Source: Diadema setosum
Taxonomy: Eukaryota; Echinodermata; Echinoidea; Diadematoida; Diadematidae
Assembly: GCF_964275005.1 (NCBI RefSeq)
Contig: NC_092690.1
Coordinates: 11,226,010 to 11,290,009, forward strand
DNA: 64,000 nucleotides
Direction of reading: 5' to 3'
Shown here: one piece after another, positions 46,196-59,558 of the stretch
How the letters are laid out: every line of letters starts with the position of its first letter
How positions within the stretch are numbered: position 1 is the first letter of the stretch
Program-made: the position numbers and the translations under genes
The notes under the pieces: generated by a model
The model's database searches: none
What the model saw: only the letters and a program-made list of their open reading frames with translations
What the model was told of the DNA's origin: nothing

Positions 46196-47414
46196 CTCCC
46201 TGCTGTCTTCAAGAAGAAATCCACCCCAAAAATAAATGGACTTCAAAAGAAAGAGACAAATATTCTCTACAAAATGATACAAAAATGATGAAAAGTGGAA
46301 AAGAAATAAGGAAGATATGACATTTTGAAATTTCACATTTTTTCAGAAACCGTTTCTTGACCAGTCCGTATGGGTAAGTTGATGATGTTGTGACTTCACG
46401 TAATGATTTCAAGTCATGATTTGGAAGTGGATTTCCTCTTTAAGGAAAGTATCAAGCAAATTTTCCCAAACCCATCCTTCATTTTCCCTCGCAATACCCC
46501 TGCCCCAGAAAAGAAAAAAGAAATTTGACAAGTTTTGCTGACATTTGGCAGACTCTGTAAATTAATTACCTCCCAAGGCCTAACATCAGCATTAATTGTC
46601 CTTACATGGAAATTAATGATTTCCTGTAAAATTAGCCCTCCATTGTTAGGACAGGATTCACCTCATGCCTAGGAGTTTCTCGAGTGCTTCATTTCTGCTA
46701 CGATGACACCATGTTTCCCGCCTGCCACAGCAATCACGTTTCAGGCCACCGCGGACAAAGTGGGATGGACGTGAGACAACATGGAGGATGGGATGGACAA
46801 ACGTGACAGGCCATGATTGCCATAGATGCTGTGTCAGAAAGTATTTGTGTGTATGTGTGTGTGTGTGTCCACACGTAAGAACTAACGGTCTCTGCATCAT
46901 GTTGCAAAAATCAGTATTGAAAATAAAGTTTAGTTTTAGGTGCGTGTGAACGGGCCTTTAGTAACCCATAGCTACAAACCCATATCTATGCTTTGCTTGC
47001 CCTAGATCAATAGAAATGCTAATAGTTGGGCAAGTAATTTGAAAGGTCATTTGCCTGTTAAAAAATATGGGATCTATATCAGAATGCCCGTTTGGGGTAT
47101 TTTGGGGGGTGATATCTGTAATGCCACACCCCTGTACACTTTTTTTTTTTTTGGGGGGGGGGGAGGGTGGTGGGTGATAGGAGGGGGGTAGGGATGAGAA
47201 CAGGGAGGTAGAGGGGATAGCAGAAGTGGAGGGAGGAAGGAAAAGGGGAATAGGTCAGAAGAGAGACAGAGAGATTCCGGTTTTCCAAAGCTAAACTTGC
47301 ATCGGATCATTAATTTAAATACTTCAGAAAGACCCTCTTATTGTCAGCCGTGTCCTGAGTCAGTAACTTGCGTCTCATACAAAAATTTCACCAGTATACT
47401 GGGTAGTGATGTTT
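46196..47414. other. Intron 1 stretch with a TAATTA-rich patch and G-rich tract
   Basis: Homeodomain-type TAAT words cluster at 46558-46650. A GT run lies near 46850. A T run followed by G-rich sequence spans 47139-47280. No exon was seen. Confidence 0.45.
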
Positions 47415-47935
47415 TAACTCTCTGTGTGCCATGTTCGCACGCCTGACTCAGTGGACCGCGTGCAAACTTTGCATATTTTACTCAAACGCATGAACCCACC
47501 CAAACCAATCGACAAATTGCCAAATGCCACAGTGCAGTGAAAGTGTTCCTTGTGATTCCATTTCTGTCACATGTAGCTTTCATTTTATGTGGTGATTGAC
47601 TATCAAGGGGTGCTCCCTCCTGGATTTGCGAGTAAATTCGAAGTTTCTGTCACTGTTTTGTGCACAGATGTAATTTCTTGGGCACAAAGAGTCCACAAAT
47701 GTCCCGCTACTGGTCATTTGAAAGAAAAGCAATCATAGACTTGTCATACAATTTACGTCAAAGCAAAGCGTGGCATTTTCTCTACATCTTTGCTCATTAC
47801 ATGTCCAGGTAACAAAAATCTATGAAAGTTTAAACATAGATTTGAAAAACAGAACGTTTTCCCAAAGCATGACTACGTTGCTGTCTCAGAATAAAGTGGC
47901 ACACAGGGGGTTTACACCATGGCACATAAAGAGTT
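47415..47935. mobile_element. Inverted-repeat element, about 520 bp
   Basis: Ends AACTCTCTGTGTGCCATG and CATGGCACATAAAGAGTT are inverted with two mismatches and lie in TTTTAACTC/GAGTTGAA surroundings. The interior was not resolved. Confidence 0.6.
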
Positions 47936-50581
47936 GAACATGATCCAACATACATCCATCAATCAATGTTATGTACTACAAGCTTCTCTGAGCACTAGTT
48001 AAATGTGATATGTGTGTTCTGTGTTTTCCTCTATGCAGCAGATCTGAAACTTTGCCCCAGTGTGTATATGCAGTAGTTCATAAAGATTTATACCTTAACA
48101 AGCCAGCCATTTCTGTATTTTGCATGCATTGTCCCTAATCAACCAGTGGTACAGCTGTACTGCTTCTAGCAGTGAAAATATGAAAGTGATAAATTTAGAG
48201 TTTCATTGTCCTTTCATTCAACAACTTGGTTGTGATTTATTGTACCGTGAATGTACCATTGTGTGCCCTGGCCTGGTTGTAATGACATCAACTAGTAATG
48301 CCGCTATTCTATCATTAGAGAAACTGTAATGAAAAGTAACTATGTAGTATTACAAACACATTTATTTCTGTTAGATCGATATCTTCTTCATGTAATATGC
48401 AATGGTTGCAAAAAAAAAGAATGTCAAAACTATGTGGTCTGCGTACAGCACCTGCAAAATCTAAGCCAGCGACGCTTGGGCGTACGTGGAGTCATTAATC
48501 TGCAAAAATGAAACCAGGAAGTGGAGAATGGGTTTAGAACCAAGAGTAGGGTCACATGACGGCGAGGACATTGTAGCGTGGGTTTCCTCTCGAGCCGTAA
48601 GGAGTTTAAAGGGGCAGGCGTGCTCGAGTTTGTGTCTATTGAGAGACGACTGAAATCATATCCGTGGCGACACAAAGAGGCCATGATTTGTGTCATGTTC
48701 ACATTTCTGGTGTCTTTGAGGTGCTAGGATGATATGTAAGAGGAGCATTTTAAAGCCTGGCTGGTCTTTCTGTAAACTTCCGTACTCCTGCATCTGGTCC
48801 CTATCTCTCTATCTCTCTCGCTTGGATATCGTCCTTTTGCGGTGTAATTTCATGATCAGTTACAGGGTGGTATACAACTTGAAATTTGAGCATGTTGCAA
48901 GCTCTGAATGTGAAAAATGTTGCGGAAATTGTACATGTACTGTATGTGCATGGAGCACGCATCATGAGCATGTGTGCACAATATTTTGCGGCTTATTTAT
49001 CCTGTGCTTCGTACAGATGTTTGATGTTCGATCTCATGTTTTGCGCACAAATTTTCTAAGGACCAAGTAGTTTGATGTTTCACAGGTTGTGCGCCTGTTT
49101 TTCACGTGCCACATTTTATTTTGAGCAGGTTGCAAATTCTTGAGGATGTTGTGTAGCATGTTGCTGGCTTTTGATGATGGTGCACAAGAATTTGAGGATG
49201 TTGCAGCAACATGCTCAAATCCCTCATGGACCCTGTCAATCTAATGCTTAACTTGAATCTTTGGTGAACAGGGGTTCATGAGAAGTAGAAAGTCATTAAA
49301 CTTCGTAGACTCCATGTAGCATTGATACACCCATCTTGTTCCAAGCTGATGAGAAGTAGTTACCTACTCAAATAAGCAGACATACACAAGGGTGACCAAA
49401 TTCGAAAAATTGATATTCGTTATTCATTCCCCTTTTCCTATCTCTCTCACATACACAGGTAAAGCTCTGCACCAGCATTTAACCTGCTGAGTCTCACATT
49501 TGTAACAATACCAGCAGAGATATGTTGGCCCTCTATTGCAGAGCACCGTCATTTCAAGTCACGGATCCATATCATGTTCGTGGCAGCCAACATGCCAGTG
49601 AATACTTTTAAAACCACTAAAGCCATGTGCCACACTCGTCTGCATTCTGCTGGGGTAGGAAATGGACAACGCAGCTGTGAATGAGTTTAGGAGGGTGTTT
49701 CGGAAACACAAATATGGGATTTTCGCATGGTTTCCTCCAATGCCCTCCTGGTTGGCAAAACTTGGAAAACTGTTTCTGCAGTCACTATATCATAGCAATG
49801 TTTAAATTCTTAAATTTACGCATAGAAAGATGCGTAATACACATGTCTTTCAAGGTTCATACCCCCCCCCCAAAAAAAGTTTAATGATAAGATAAAAGCA
49901 TGAATTTACCATTTAAAGATACTGTAGTACCCTGTATCTTTGCAACGCAAATGGCTGGTCTCCTTTTGGATTAGAGGAATGCAGTGAATTGTTTTTGCTG
50001 GAATGAATTTTAAAGAGATTTTTCCTCAAAGAAAAGGATGTTTTGAATGTCAACATTTCTCTACAAGGTCACTCGTGAAAGTTTCAGTAAATTAGGAGGA
50101 ACGATAGAAAAGTTATAGCCAGCATGAATGAAAGTCGGTGTTTTGGCTGACTTTACTGCTATGTAGTCCAAGCTTTCTTGAACCATCTCGTTGGCATGGC
50201 TTGTATCATGCTCTTCTCTCGCCTTGCATACAAACTTATCAAATTTGTCTGGAATCAACCCAGAAATAACTTCCTCTTCCTTGGAGATGTGTTTGAAGGA
50301 AGCTGTGCAGAAAATGTCTGTCTTGAGAAAATGTGAAGTTGGTGATATTTCATGCTCAAAGCTGAAGAAGATCAATCAACAAGCAGTGACACAGTTAAAG
50401 CCATAGGGTACCATTAATAGTAATGAAAGATGAAATCCAGTCTATTCCAGTTAGGTTGACTTGGAATAGGTTTAATTAGATAAGCAGCTACATAAAAGTG
50501 TGAGTAAAGTGACACGCAAATGAGATTGTAAAGTTTCTTCCTCTTCTTTTTAACAGCGAAATGAGCTGTTTTCGTTGAGTG
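47936..50581. other. Intron 1 stretch, unassigned
   Basis: No exon was recognised. A short C run followed by A run lies at 49862-49877. Open frames of 60-113 codons show no known domain. Confidence 0.4.
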
Positions 50582-50760
50582 GTTAAAGACTCTGTAGCAT
50601 GGGGATACCATGAAGTGGAAAGACTGGCCGGGATCGATATTTTTGAGAATTCCAGTAATGAATTGTGTACAGCTTTATCAGTTATATCTATGTAAGTGCA
50701 CACACAGTGGAAGAATCTTGACTAGTGTCGACCGTTACCACTAAGCCTCACATGCTTCAA

Positions 50761-51290
50761 AAGCCCACTGCACACAACATGATCAGACTGGTCGCACGAC
50801 AAAGGCAAGCTGGGTCATACGACCAGTCGCACGACTCGACACCGAACACTAATGTAAAACATGATATATTCGCGGCATGAATTTTTCGCGAATTGGAGCC
50901 GACGGCCTTTTTTGCGGCATGAAATTTTCGCAAATTTGCCAATGGCATTCAATGCATATAGTGTAGACAAGAACTTTCGCGTGCATTTTAATTTCGCGAA
51001 TGTTGGCGCTCGCAAAATTCGCGAAATTAAAATGCACATGAAAATTCCTCGTTTTACAGTATACAATCAGACTACACAGCTAGGCTTTACGACCGCTCTG
51101 GCTTCAGTACATAATACTGAAGCATAATTGGCCGAAAGCCCACAACCTGTCGTGAAAATTCGACATGTCAAATCTCTTCCACTGGCATTATGACTGGGAA
51201 CTGGCAAGGCTGGTGACGTCACACTTGCGGTCATAAGGTCGTGCGACCGGTGAATTGTGGCAAAGTTGTGTAGTGTGCAAGTGGCCTTTA
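50761..51290. mobile_element. Family B element nested in family H, itself split
   Basis: Ends AAGCCCACTGCACACAACAT and GTTGTGTAGTGTGCAAGTGG+CCTTTA are inverted. GTCGCACGAC and GTCGTGCGAC blocks pair inside. A family F element sits in it at 50852-51062. Confidence 0.75.
50852..51062. mobile_element. Family F palindromic element, third nesting level
   Basis: TGTAAAACATGATATATTCG start and CCTCGTTTTACAGTA end. The body is built of TTCGCGAA/TTTCGCAAA words, GCGGCATGAA twice, and AATGCACA/GTGCATTTTA pairs. Confidence 0.8.
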
Positions 51291-51438
51291 GACGCACAAT
51301 TCGCCTATGGGTGCTACTAGTGGTTTTCGAATGTACCGTGGTGGGTAGTAAATGAAGATCAAGGTACCTGGTACTCGGCCCACCCATGAATCCCCATGCT
51401 TTCTGGCCTTTAAGACCACTGACTTCCATGTATACACA

Positions 51439-51882
51439 TACTGTAAAACGAGGAATGTTTGCGTGCATTTTATTTTTGCAAATTTCGCAAATTTAGCGAG
51501 AGCCAAGATTTGCGAAATTAAGGAGCACGAGAAAGTTCTTGCCTACATTACTGTATAAGCTCTTATTTTTGCGTACAGATATTTTCACGAATGGGGAGGT
51601 CACAGACATTTTCGTGAGATGTTGTTTTTGCAAATTGACACCGAGGCTTATTGTAGATGCGCTGTTACCTTAGCGCATGGCAATATTTTCGCATTTTGTT
51701 AAATTCGGTTTGTTAAAATCTACTGTGATTCGCGAAATTCACGAGAATTAAACCCTCTCGTAAATAGCAGTATATGCTTTGAATGCCAGTGGCAATTCGC
51801 TAAAATTTTTATGTCTCGAAAAAGGTCATTGGCTCCAATTAATGAAATATTCATGCCGCGAATATATCATATTTTACGGTAT
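51439..51882. mobile_element. Family F element split by a family E element
   Basis: Left part 51439-51548 (TACTGTAAAACGAGGAATGT ... GTTCTTGCCTACA). Right part 51773-51882 (TATGCTTTGAATGCCAGTGG ... CCGCGAATATATCATATTTT). Joined in order, these follow the intact copy at 50852-51062, read on the other strand. Confidence 0.85.
51549..51772. mobile_element. Family E element inserted in family F
   Basis: Ends TACTGTATAAGCTCTTATTT and CTCTCGTAAATAGCAGTA are inverted. The interior matches the 31160 copy through TAGCGCATGG and TTTTGCAAATTG-like blocks. Insertion was at a TA in the host element. Confidence 0.85.
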
Positions 51883-51955
51883 GAGATTCAAATCCCAGCC
51901 CGGCAGTTGTGCTCTTTGGCAAAGCACTTTAAATATCCCCATTGCCAAGTCTATC
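51883..51955. repeat. SINE fragment (tRNA B box and tail)
   Basis: GAGATTCAAATCCCAGCCCG contains a good B box, followed by CTTTGGCAAAGCACTTTAAA and CCCCATTGCC. That CTTGGGCAAGGCACTTTA-like tail is common to tRNA-derived SINEs of marine invertebrates (from memory). No A box remains. Confidence 0.5.
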
Positions 51956-52284
51956 GGTGGAGACTTAAAGTAAAGCCGTTGGTCCTGCATGCAGGAGAGC
52001 TATACCGTATGCACATGAAAGAACTCACTTCTCTCATAAAGAGCTGGCTGAAATCCAAGTGGAGTGGTCGAGCACACAAAAACCAGGAGATGTCTGCAAC
52101 AATCTTTGTGATTGGAGGAGGTACATAATCCTTACAAAGAAGAAGATTCAAGGGAAGAACAGAACAAGATACACTGCAATATCATGAATAATCTCTAGCT
52201 TAACCATTTCTGTACCAGGGACTTTGGACAGTGTGTTCAAGGCTATGGGGTTTTCTGTGCCAATCAGCACTCAAAGCAGACATA

Positions 52285-52597
52285 GGCCCGGATTCACGAA
52301 GGTGGTACAAATGAAACCATGGTTTAAACCATGGATAAAAACCATGGAGCGCCAAGTGTCGCACGAAAAATTTCGTTACGAAATTGGTTATTTCGTCGAC
52401 AAAATGACCTCTTCGTTAACGAAATTATCATTTCATGGACGAAATGTTCATTTAGTTACAAAATGTTGTCATTTCGTTACAAAATAATCATTTCATTGAC
52501 AAAATGACTGATTTCTTAACGAAATATTCCGTGTGACACTTGGCGCTCCTTGGTTTAAACCATGGTTTCATTTGTACCACCTTCGTGAATTTGGGCC
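52285..52597. mobile_element. Family J element inserted in family I
   Basis: Ends GGCCCGGATTCACGAAGGTG and CACCTTCGTGAATTTGGGCC are inverted, and the match goes on through ACAAATGAAACCATGGTTTA. A third element sits inside at 52346-52549. Confidence 0.85.
52346..52549. mobile_element. Family K foldback inside family J
   Basis: Ends GGAGCGCCAAGTGTCGCACG and CGTGTGACACTTGGCGCTCC are inverted with one mismatch over 20 bp. The interior is made of diverged ATTTCGTTAACGAAAT-type words at a spacing of about 20-30 bp. Confidence 0.85.
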
Positions 52598-52606
52598 TTT
52601 GGGTTA

Positions 52607-54307
52607 AGATGAGATGGTAGTGATATCTTTAAAGCGTGTGTACAGTTCTGGTCGAGGTGAGGATTTAGCTTTTAACGTTTTGCGAGATATTCAGAAACCA
52701 CTCTATGAGATGTCAAAGAGCATGCAATTCTAAGGGGTATCAAAAGTTTATTTGATGAAAATCTGGTTTGAAATGACTGAGATATCCAAAAGCAACGTGC
52801 AACAAAGAGATCCTAATAAAAGGCGTGGCCTGTTGCCTTTTATCATTATCACTTTTTTGGATATCTCAGCCAATTGAAAACCAATTTTTATCAAATAAAC
52901 ATTGAATCCTTCATAAGATTACATGCTCTTTCATATTTCATAAGAGGTTTCTCATTATCTCACTTAGGAATGTTCAAAACATGAATCCCCACCCCAACCA
53001 GTACTGTACAGTCTCCTTCTACCTTGCCTTTAGATCTCAAGTAGTTTTTCTATTATGCAAAGAATTGAAATGAAAGAAATGAAATTGATCACATCCCTCA
53101 TATCAAATAGTAGTTCTAAGTTACTTAGTAGCAATGGCCTTGGAGCCCTGATTTGCTAATTACAGATTAAGGTAAAATTAGTAAGGTTTTCATATTCAAT
53201 ACAGATTGTGCCCAGGAGACCATAAGAAAGAAATCCATATCTTGTAAAACTTTGTCACCATCATGCAAACTATGATTATAACATGTATGCACGTAAAAGT
53301 TAGACAAGAAAGAATGCTTGAAGACCAGGATTTAAGCCATCATAAAATACTGTATGGCGATTTCAGCCACAATCATTCATACCCATGCGAATAATTCTTG
53401 GACTTAATATTCTGCAAGTTATATCATCATCTTCAAATTTATGAAGCACACATTATTATGAAACATAATTGATGTGGGATTCAGTATATTCTCCTTTAAA
53501 ATCAAATATCGGCCAGTATTCTGAAATATTTTTTTTTAATTTTTTTTTATTTTGCTGTTGCTGTTGTTGATGTTGCCGACACTTGGCTACAGCTTTCAGA
53601 TGAAAATATCTTCATTGAGACAGATAAAAAGGAAATTTGCATGTCAAATCACCAATTAGCACTTCAGGCCACCTTTTATGCGAGTGAAAGTAAAAATGCT
53701 GGAGGGGAATTTCCACCAGATTTTGTTCTGGTCAAAAGTGCTTTGTCTGCTAATAGACCGAAAGTACTTGGTCTTGCTTAGTGAGTGTAACTGAGATGGT
53801 GTATCAAAACATTTCCTTGAAAATCATAGCGCGAAAAACTATCCAAGTTGTTAGGACATGAAGACATATGAGATTGAGTTGCACAAAGATTTTTTTTCTT
53901 CTTTTTTTTAATGTGAAGATTGATATCACTGTAAAGTGTTTGCCTTTGAGGAATTAGATTCCAAATGATTGCTTTTTCAAAATATAATTCATGAGGAAAA
54001 TGTGTGCAGGAAGAGTTATTTTTTTCAAGTATTTTCATAGATAGATTTACAAAGCCTACACGAGCCTCTTGAAACTGTAAAATCTTTAATGCTGATATTA
54101 TGTTAATAGGTTAAAGTGGAAAATTCCACTCCAAAATGAAGTTGACTTTAGAAGGTGAATAAATCATTAAGCAGGCAAAAAGAATGGTATAATGTTTCAA
54201 TGAAACTGTGTGTAGAATAAAAGAGTTAAAGAATTCTACTGTGCATACAACGTGTACCATGTTTCTGATGGTTTTCTTGGTAATTACACATCATCTCTTC
54301 ACAAATC
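52607..54307. other. Intron 1 stretch, unassigned
   Basis: T runs near 53530 and 53889. An imperfect inverted pair near 52735-52935 (ATCAAAAGTTTATTTGATGA against TTTTTATCAAATAAAC) suggests one more decayed foldback. Confidence 0.4.
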
Positions 54308-54978
54308 GTCGCCGGTCACACGAACCGACGAATCACTCGATTTTGGGTCAAATTTTCGATTTTGAGATTTTCACTCATTTCGATAGTAGACATTCCATAC
54401 TACATATTCAGAAATTCTCAGTGTGTAATTTGGTGTAATTTTTACGTAGTTATCACTTTTGTAGAAGTATGTAATTCCATTTGTGAAAATTATTTGTTTT
54501 CCCCATGTGTTAAACAATCAGGCGATTCAACGGTTCGGTGACCGCGCGTACTAGTACGCGCGGTCACTGAACCGACGAATCAGTGCGCATTGACTTGCGT
54601 GTTGTTTTTGAGATTCAACAGTTCATTGACCGCGCGCACAGTGCGCGTACTATGTAATACATGCATTGACAATGACAACGCTCAATGTACATGTACATAT
54701 GGACACACATGGAAAATGACAACGTTCTTTGCAGACCGAAAATACATGCATGCAGCTCTTTGACGATTTCCTGCTTATTTGATAACAATACAATTCGATA
54801 AAAACTTCACAAGTTAGAGCAAGAATTGAAGTCTGATGTACTACAAAAATAATTGGAAATTATAGACATGAAATTGTAGCAACCATAAGTAAAAAATGGG
54901 TTAACTTCAAACGTGATTTTCTCGAATTGTCATTCTTACGCAAACCTGAGGGATTCGTCGATTCATGTGACCGGCGAC
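54308..54978. mobile_element. Family L inverted-repeat element with a long central palindrome
   Basis: Ends of 27 bp match in 25 positions when inverted (GTCGCCGGTCACACGAACCG, then ACGAATC). A 58-bp palindrome at 54524-54581 has GCGCGTACTAGTACGCGC at its core and repeats the ACCGACGAATC of the outer end. Another GACCGCGCGCACAGTGCGCG unit follows at 54629. No protein is coded. Confidence 0.85.
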
Positions 54979-55037
54979 AAAATGTCCCATTGCTCTGCAC
55001 AAAAATCATAGGGCCTACTGTTTGGTGAACGTGATAT

Positions 55038-55130
55038 TTAACCTGTTGAGGCCGAGTCCCAAGTATACTCGGGCAAGTGTCTATGGGAAAAGCGTGTTGT
55101 AGCCAAATGAGTCTGTCCTCACCGGGTTAA
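55038..55130. mobile_element. Family D mini-element
   Basis: TTTAACCTGTTGAGGCCGAG start and GTCCTCACCGGGTTAA end are inverted. CCCAAGTATACTCGGGCAAG and GTGTCTATGGGAAAAG lie in the body. Confidence 0.85.
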
Positions 55131-55197
55131 ACTGAATGATTACTTAGCATTCTCATCTCAAGTCAGATATGAGTGAGCATCCTCCCAGTTTGTTTAT

Positions 55198-55764
55198 TTA
55201 AAGGAAGCCCAAACCCAAAGAGAAATGTGGATTGAGTGAAAGCAGCAACATGAGCAGAACACATTCGCGAAAGCTTGAGGAAAATCGGACACTCGATGCA
55301 AAAGTTAAGAATTTTACAGTTTTCTTGTTGCAACCGCGGGATGAGGAGACTGCTAGAGGTTATGATGTCATTTTGGACTACAATATAAAGAAAATATAAA
55401 GGGAATTCCACAAAATTCATTTTCCCTGAAAATTATACATTGCATCAATTTGATACTGACATATGTTAAGGGTAGTAGTTATTCCCCCTGCTTCATGAAA
55501 GCGGTTAGTCAAGTGCTCCTCCATTATGCTAGAAAAGTGAAAGCATGTTGATATTTTTTTTTTATATTTTCTTTATAATTGTTGTCCACTCATATGTCAT
55601 AAACTCAAGAAGTCTCCTCATCCAGCGGTTCCAACACCAAAACTTTAAACATTCATAACTTTTGCATCGATTGTCCGATTTTCGTCAAACTTTCACTGAT
55701 GTGTTCTACTAATGTTGCTGCTTTCATTCAATCCACATTTCTCTTCGGGTTGAGGTTCCTTTAA
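55198..55764. mobile_element. Family A palindromic element, full copy
   Basis: TTAAAGGAAGCCCAAACCCA start and AGGTTCCTTTAA end. Both arms are complete (AAGCTTGAGGAAAATCGGAC against ATTTTCGTCAAACTTTCACT). This is the AAACCC-type subfamily, unlike the AGGACAAG-type copies at 16951 and 59559. Confidence 0.9.
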
Positions 55765-55789
55765 TATAAATCTCTTGCTTAAAGTCTTC

Positions 55790-55882
55790 TTAACCCTTTG
55801 TATGCTTTGAGTACTGACAGGCACAGAAAACCTCTTAGCATTGTACACACTGTCCAAATTCCCTGGCACAGAGAAGGGTTAA
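55790..55882. mobile_element. Family I mini-element, first of two
   Basis: TTAACCCTTTGTATGCTTTG start and AGAGAAGGGTTAA end. The body has TTGTACACACTGTCCAAATT and CCCTGG. Confidence 0.8.
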
Positions 55883-55969
55883 CATGGCATTTGCATTCCA
55901 CTTTTGAAACAAAGAGAAAATGTAAAACATCAGTGGCTCCCAGGCAATGTTTGAACACATTAACCCTTT

Positions 55970-56054
55970 GTATGCTTTGAGTGCTGATTGACACACAGAA
56001 AACCCCACAGAATTGTACACACTGTCCAAAGTCCCTGGGTACAGAAAGGGTTAA
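55970..56054. mobile_element. Family I mini-element, second of two
   Basis: TTAACCCTTTGTATGCTTTG start and ACAGAAAGGGTTAA end. Same orientation as the copy 88 bp to the left, and closely similar to it. Confidence 0.8.
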
Positions 56055-57775
<1,721 letters not shown>

Positions 57776-57835
57776 TGATGTTTCTTCCATTTTGATTCCT
57801 GTGTTTTGGGACTTATAGTGCATTGTCACTGTGCT

Positions 57836-57840
<5 letters not shown>

Positions 57841-57871
<31 letters not shown>
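57841..57871. repeat. GT microsatellite
   Basis: Pure GT dinucleotides for about 31 bp. A second run at 58024-58060 changes from GT into GTCT units. Confidence 0.95.
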
Positions 57872-57872
<1 letters not shown>

Positions 57873-58459
57873 TTATATTGATTATATTGATTGGAAGGGT
57901 AGAACAAGTGAAATATGAATGAAGATCTGAGCGAGTGAGCAATCCATATTGGTTACCTCATCGCTATAACTTTCTTGATTGCCTTCTCATTCTTGCCCTG
58001 TTTCACATTAAAGTTTGTGTGCTTGTGTGTGTGTGTGTGTGTGTCTGTCTGTCTGTCTCTTATTTATCCACTTGTCAGTTTATCTGTGTATCCCGTTGCT
58101 TTTCTATACCTGTCATGTTTGCTCTCATTCTTTATCCTTTTCATGTAGGCGTACGTACAAATAATTACCCGGGATTGTCACTTCTATTCTGCATTTTTGT
58201 TTCTGTTTGAAGTCAAGTGGAAAATATCTTCCTCCTTTCTGTATCTTAATTTTACTTGTTGTCTTTGTTATGATATGAGTCACTAGCCTTATGCCAATTC
58301 TAGTGCTTCTGGAGCGCCTCGAGTTCTCACGCTCTGGGCTTCATGGGAAATTGAACAGCACCTCCACCCACTTCCTGTCTCCAACATTTGACCATCATCC
58401 TAACCATTGTATCACCCACTTGCTCCAAAATCAATTCCAGTGTTCTCCCTGACATATCT

Positions 58460-59490
58460 ATTATCCCTCATTCTTACTCTATCCCTACCCCAGCCATACC
58501 CCATCCTGCTCCAAATACCCCATCCTAATCCCATTCCTATCTTTTCTCTATAGATCCTGTCCCTACCATATTAATACCACATCCCCATCAGCCCCTATCC
58601 TGCCCCAGCCTATCCCTTCCATTAGCCCTACCCCATCCTCATCCTATCCCTACTCCACCCTAACCCTGTCCTTACCCCTTCCCCATATTATCCTTCTAAA
58701 GTTAGAAGTTTATCACTACCACCCTATTCCAACCCCTTTCCTATCCATACCCCATCCCTTTCCTATCCCCATACACCAACCCTAACCCATCCCTATCACA
58801 TCCCCACCCTTTTCTACCCATCCCTATCCTATCCCCAATCTACCCCATTCTATCCCTTCCCCACCAATCCCAACCACATCCCATACCTACTTCAAGCTCA
58901 CCCCTACCCCAACCACCCCACCCTAATCCTTACCCCTCCCATTTCACTCCTTCTACCCCTTCCTCATCCCACCCCTTCTTCCCCTTCCTCAACCCACCCC
59001 TATCCCATCCCCACCCTACCCCATTCTATTCCATCCCTTCCCATCATATCTCTACCTACCCCATCTCCCCCATTCCATCCAGCCCCACCCCTCCCATACT
59101 TGTATCCCATCCCCACCCTATCCCGATCTCATCCCTATCCCAACTACCCCACCCCAATCCATACCCCTCTCCCATTCTACTCCTTCCAACCCTTCAACAT
59201 CCCACCCCATCATATCTCTACCCCACCCCATTCTATTCCACCCCCTCCCTGTCATATCCTTACCTACCCCATCCCCACCCTGCCCCATTCTATCCCTTTC
59301 CCACCACATCCGATATGGTATCTAAACCTCCCTGCTCTGTCCCATCCCACCTTATACATCCAGATCTCATCCCTACCCCATCTAACCCCTATCCCACCCA
59401 TTTCCCATCCATTCCCTATCCATTCCCTATCCATTCCCTATCCCAATCCCTTCTCCATCTCCACCCCATACGCATTTCTCCCCTTTTGGT
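58460..59490. repeat. C-rich pyrimidine tract built of CCCTATCCCA-like words
   Basis: About 1 kb in which the plus strand is largely C, T and A with very few G. It is made of irregular CCCTACCCC, CCCATCC and CCTATCCC words. The last part has three tandem CATTCCCTATC units near 59409-59440. The other strand is rich in GGG words. Confidence 0.9.
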
Positions 59491-59558
59491 ACCACTTCTC
59501 TAGACTCCTCCATCTTCCTTGCTCTCATCCTGAGTAGATGATTTGTCGTATGACATCC

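Larger units (their letters stand above)
50582..51413. mobile_element. Family H element split by a nested element
   Basis: Left end GTTAAAGACTCTGTAGCATG, body TTGTGTACAGCTTTATCAGT and TCGACCGTTACC, then a break at 50760. It resumes at about 51291 with TAGTGGTTTTCGAATGTACC and ends CCATGCTTTCTGGCCTTTAA. Confidence 0.8.
52200..52606. mobile_element. Family I mini-element split by nested elements
   Basis: TTAACCATTTCTGTACCAGG, GACTTTGGACAGTGTGTTCA and CAATCAGCACTCAAAGC match the intact copies at 55790 and 55970, read on the other strand. The missing end, TTTGGGTTAA, appears at 52597-52606, after the family J insert. Confidence 0.75.

Noticed and set aside
59100-59537. Open frame of 145 codons, rich in Pro, Ser and Ile
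   Set aside because: A translation of the C-rich pyrimidine tract, not a gene.
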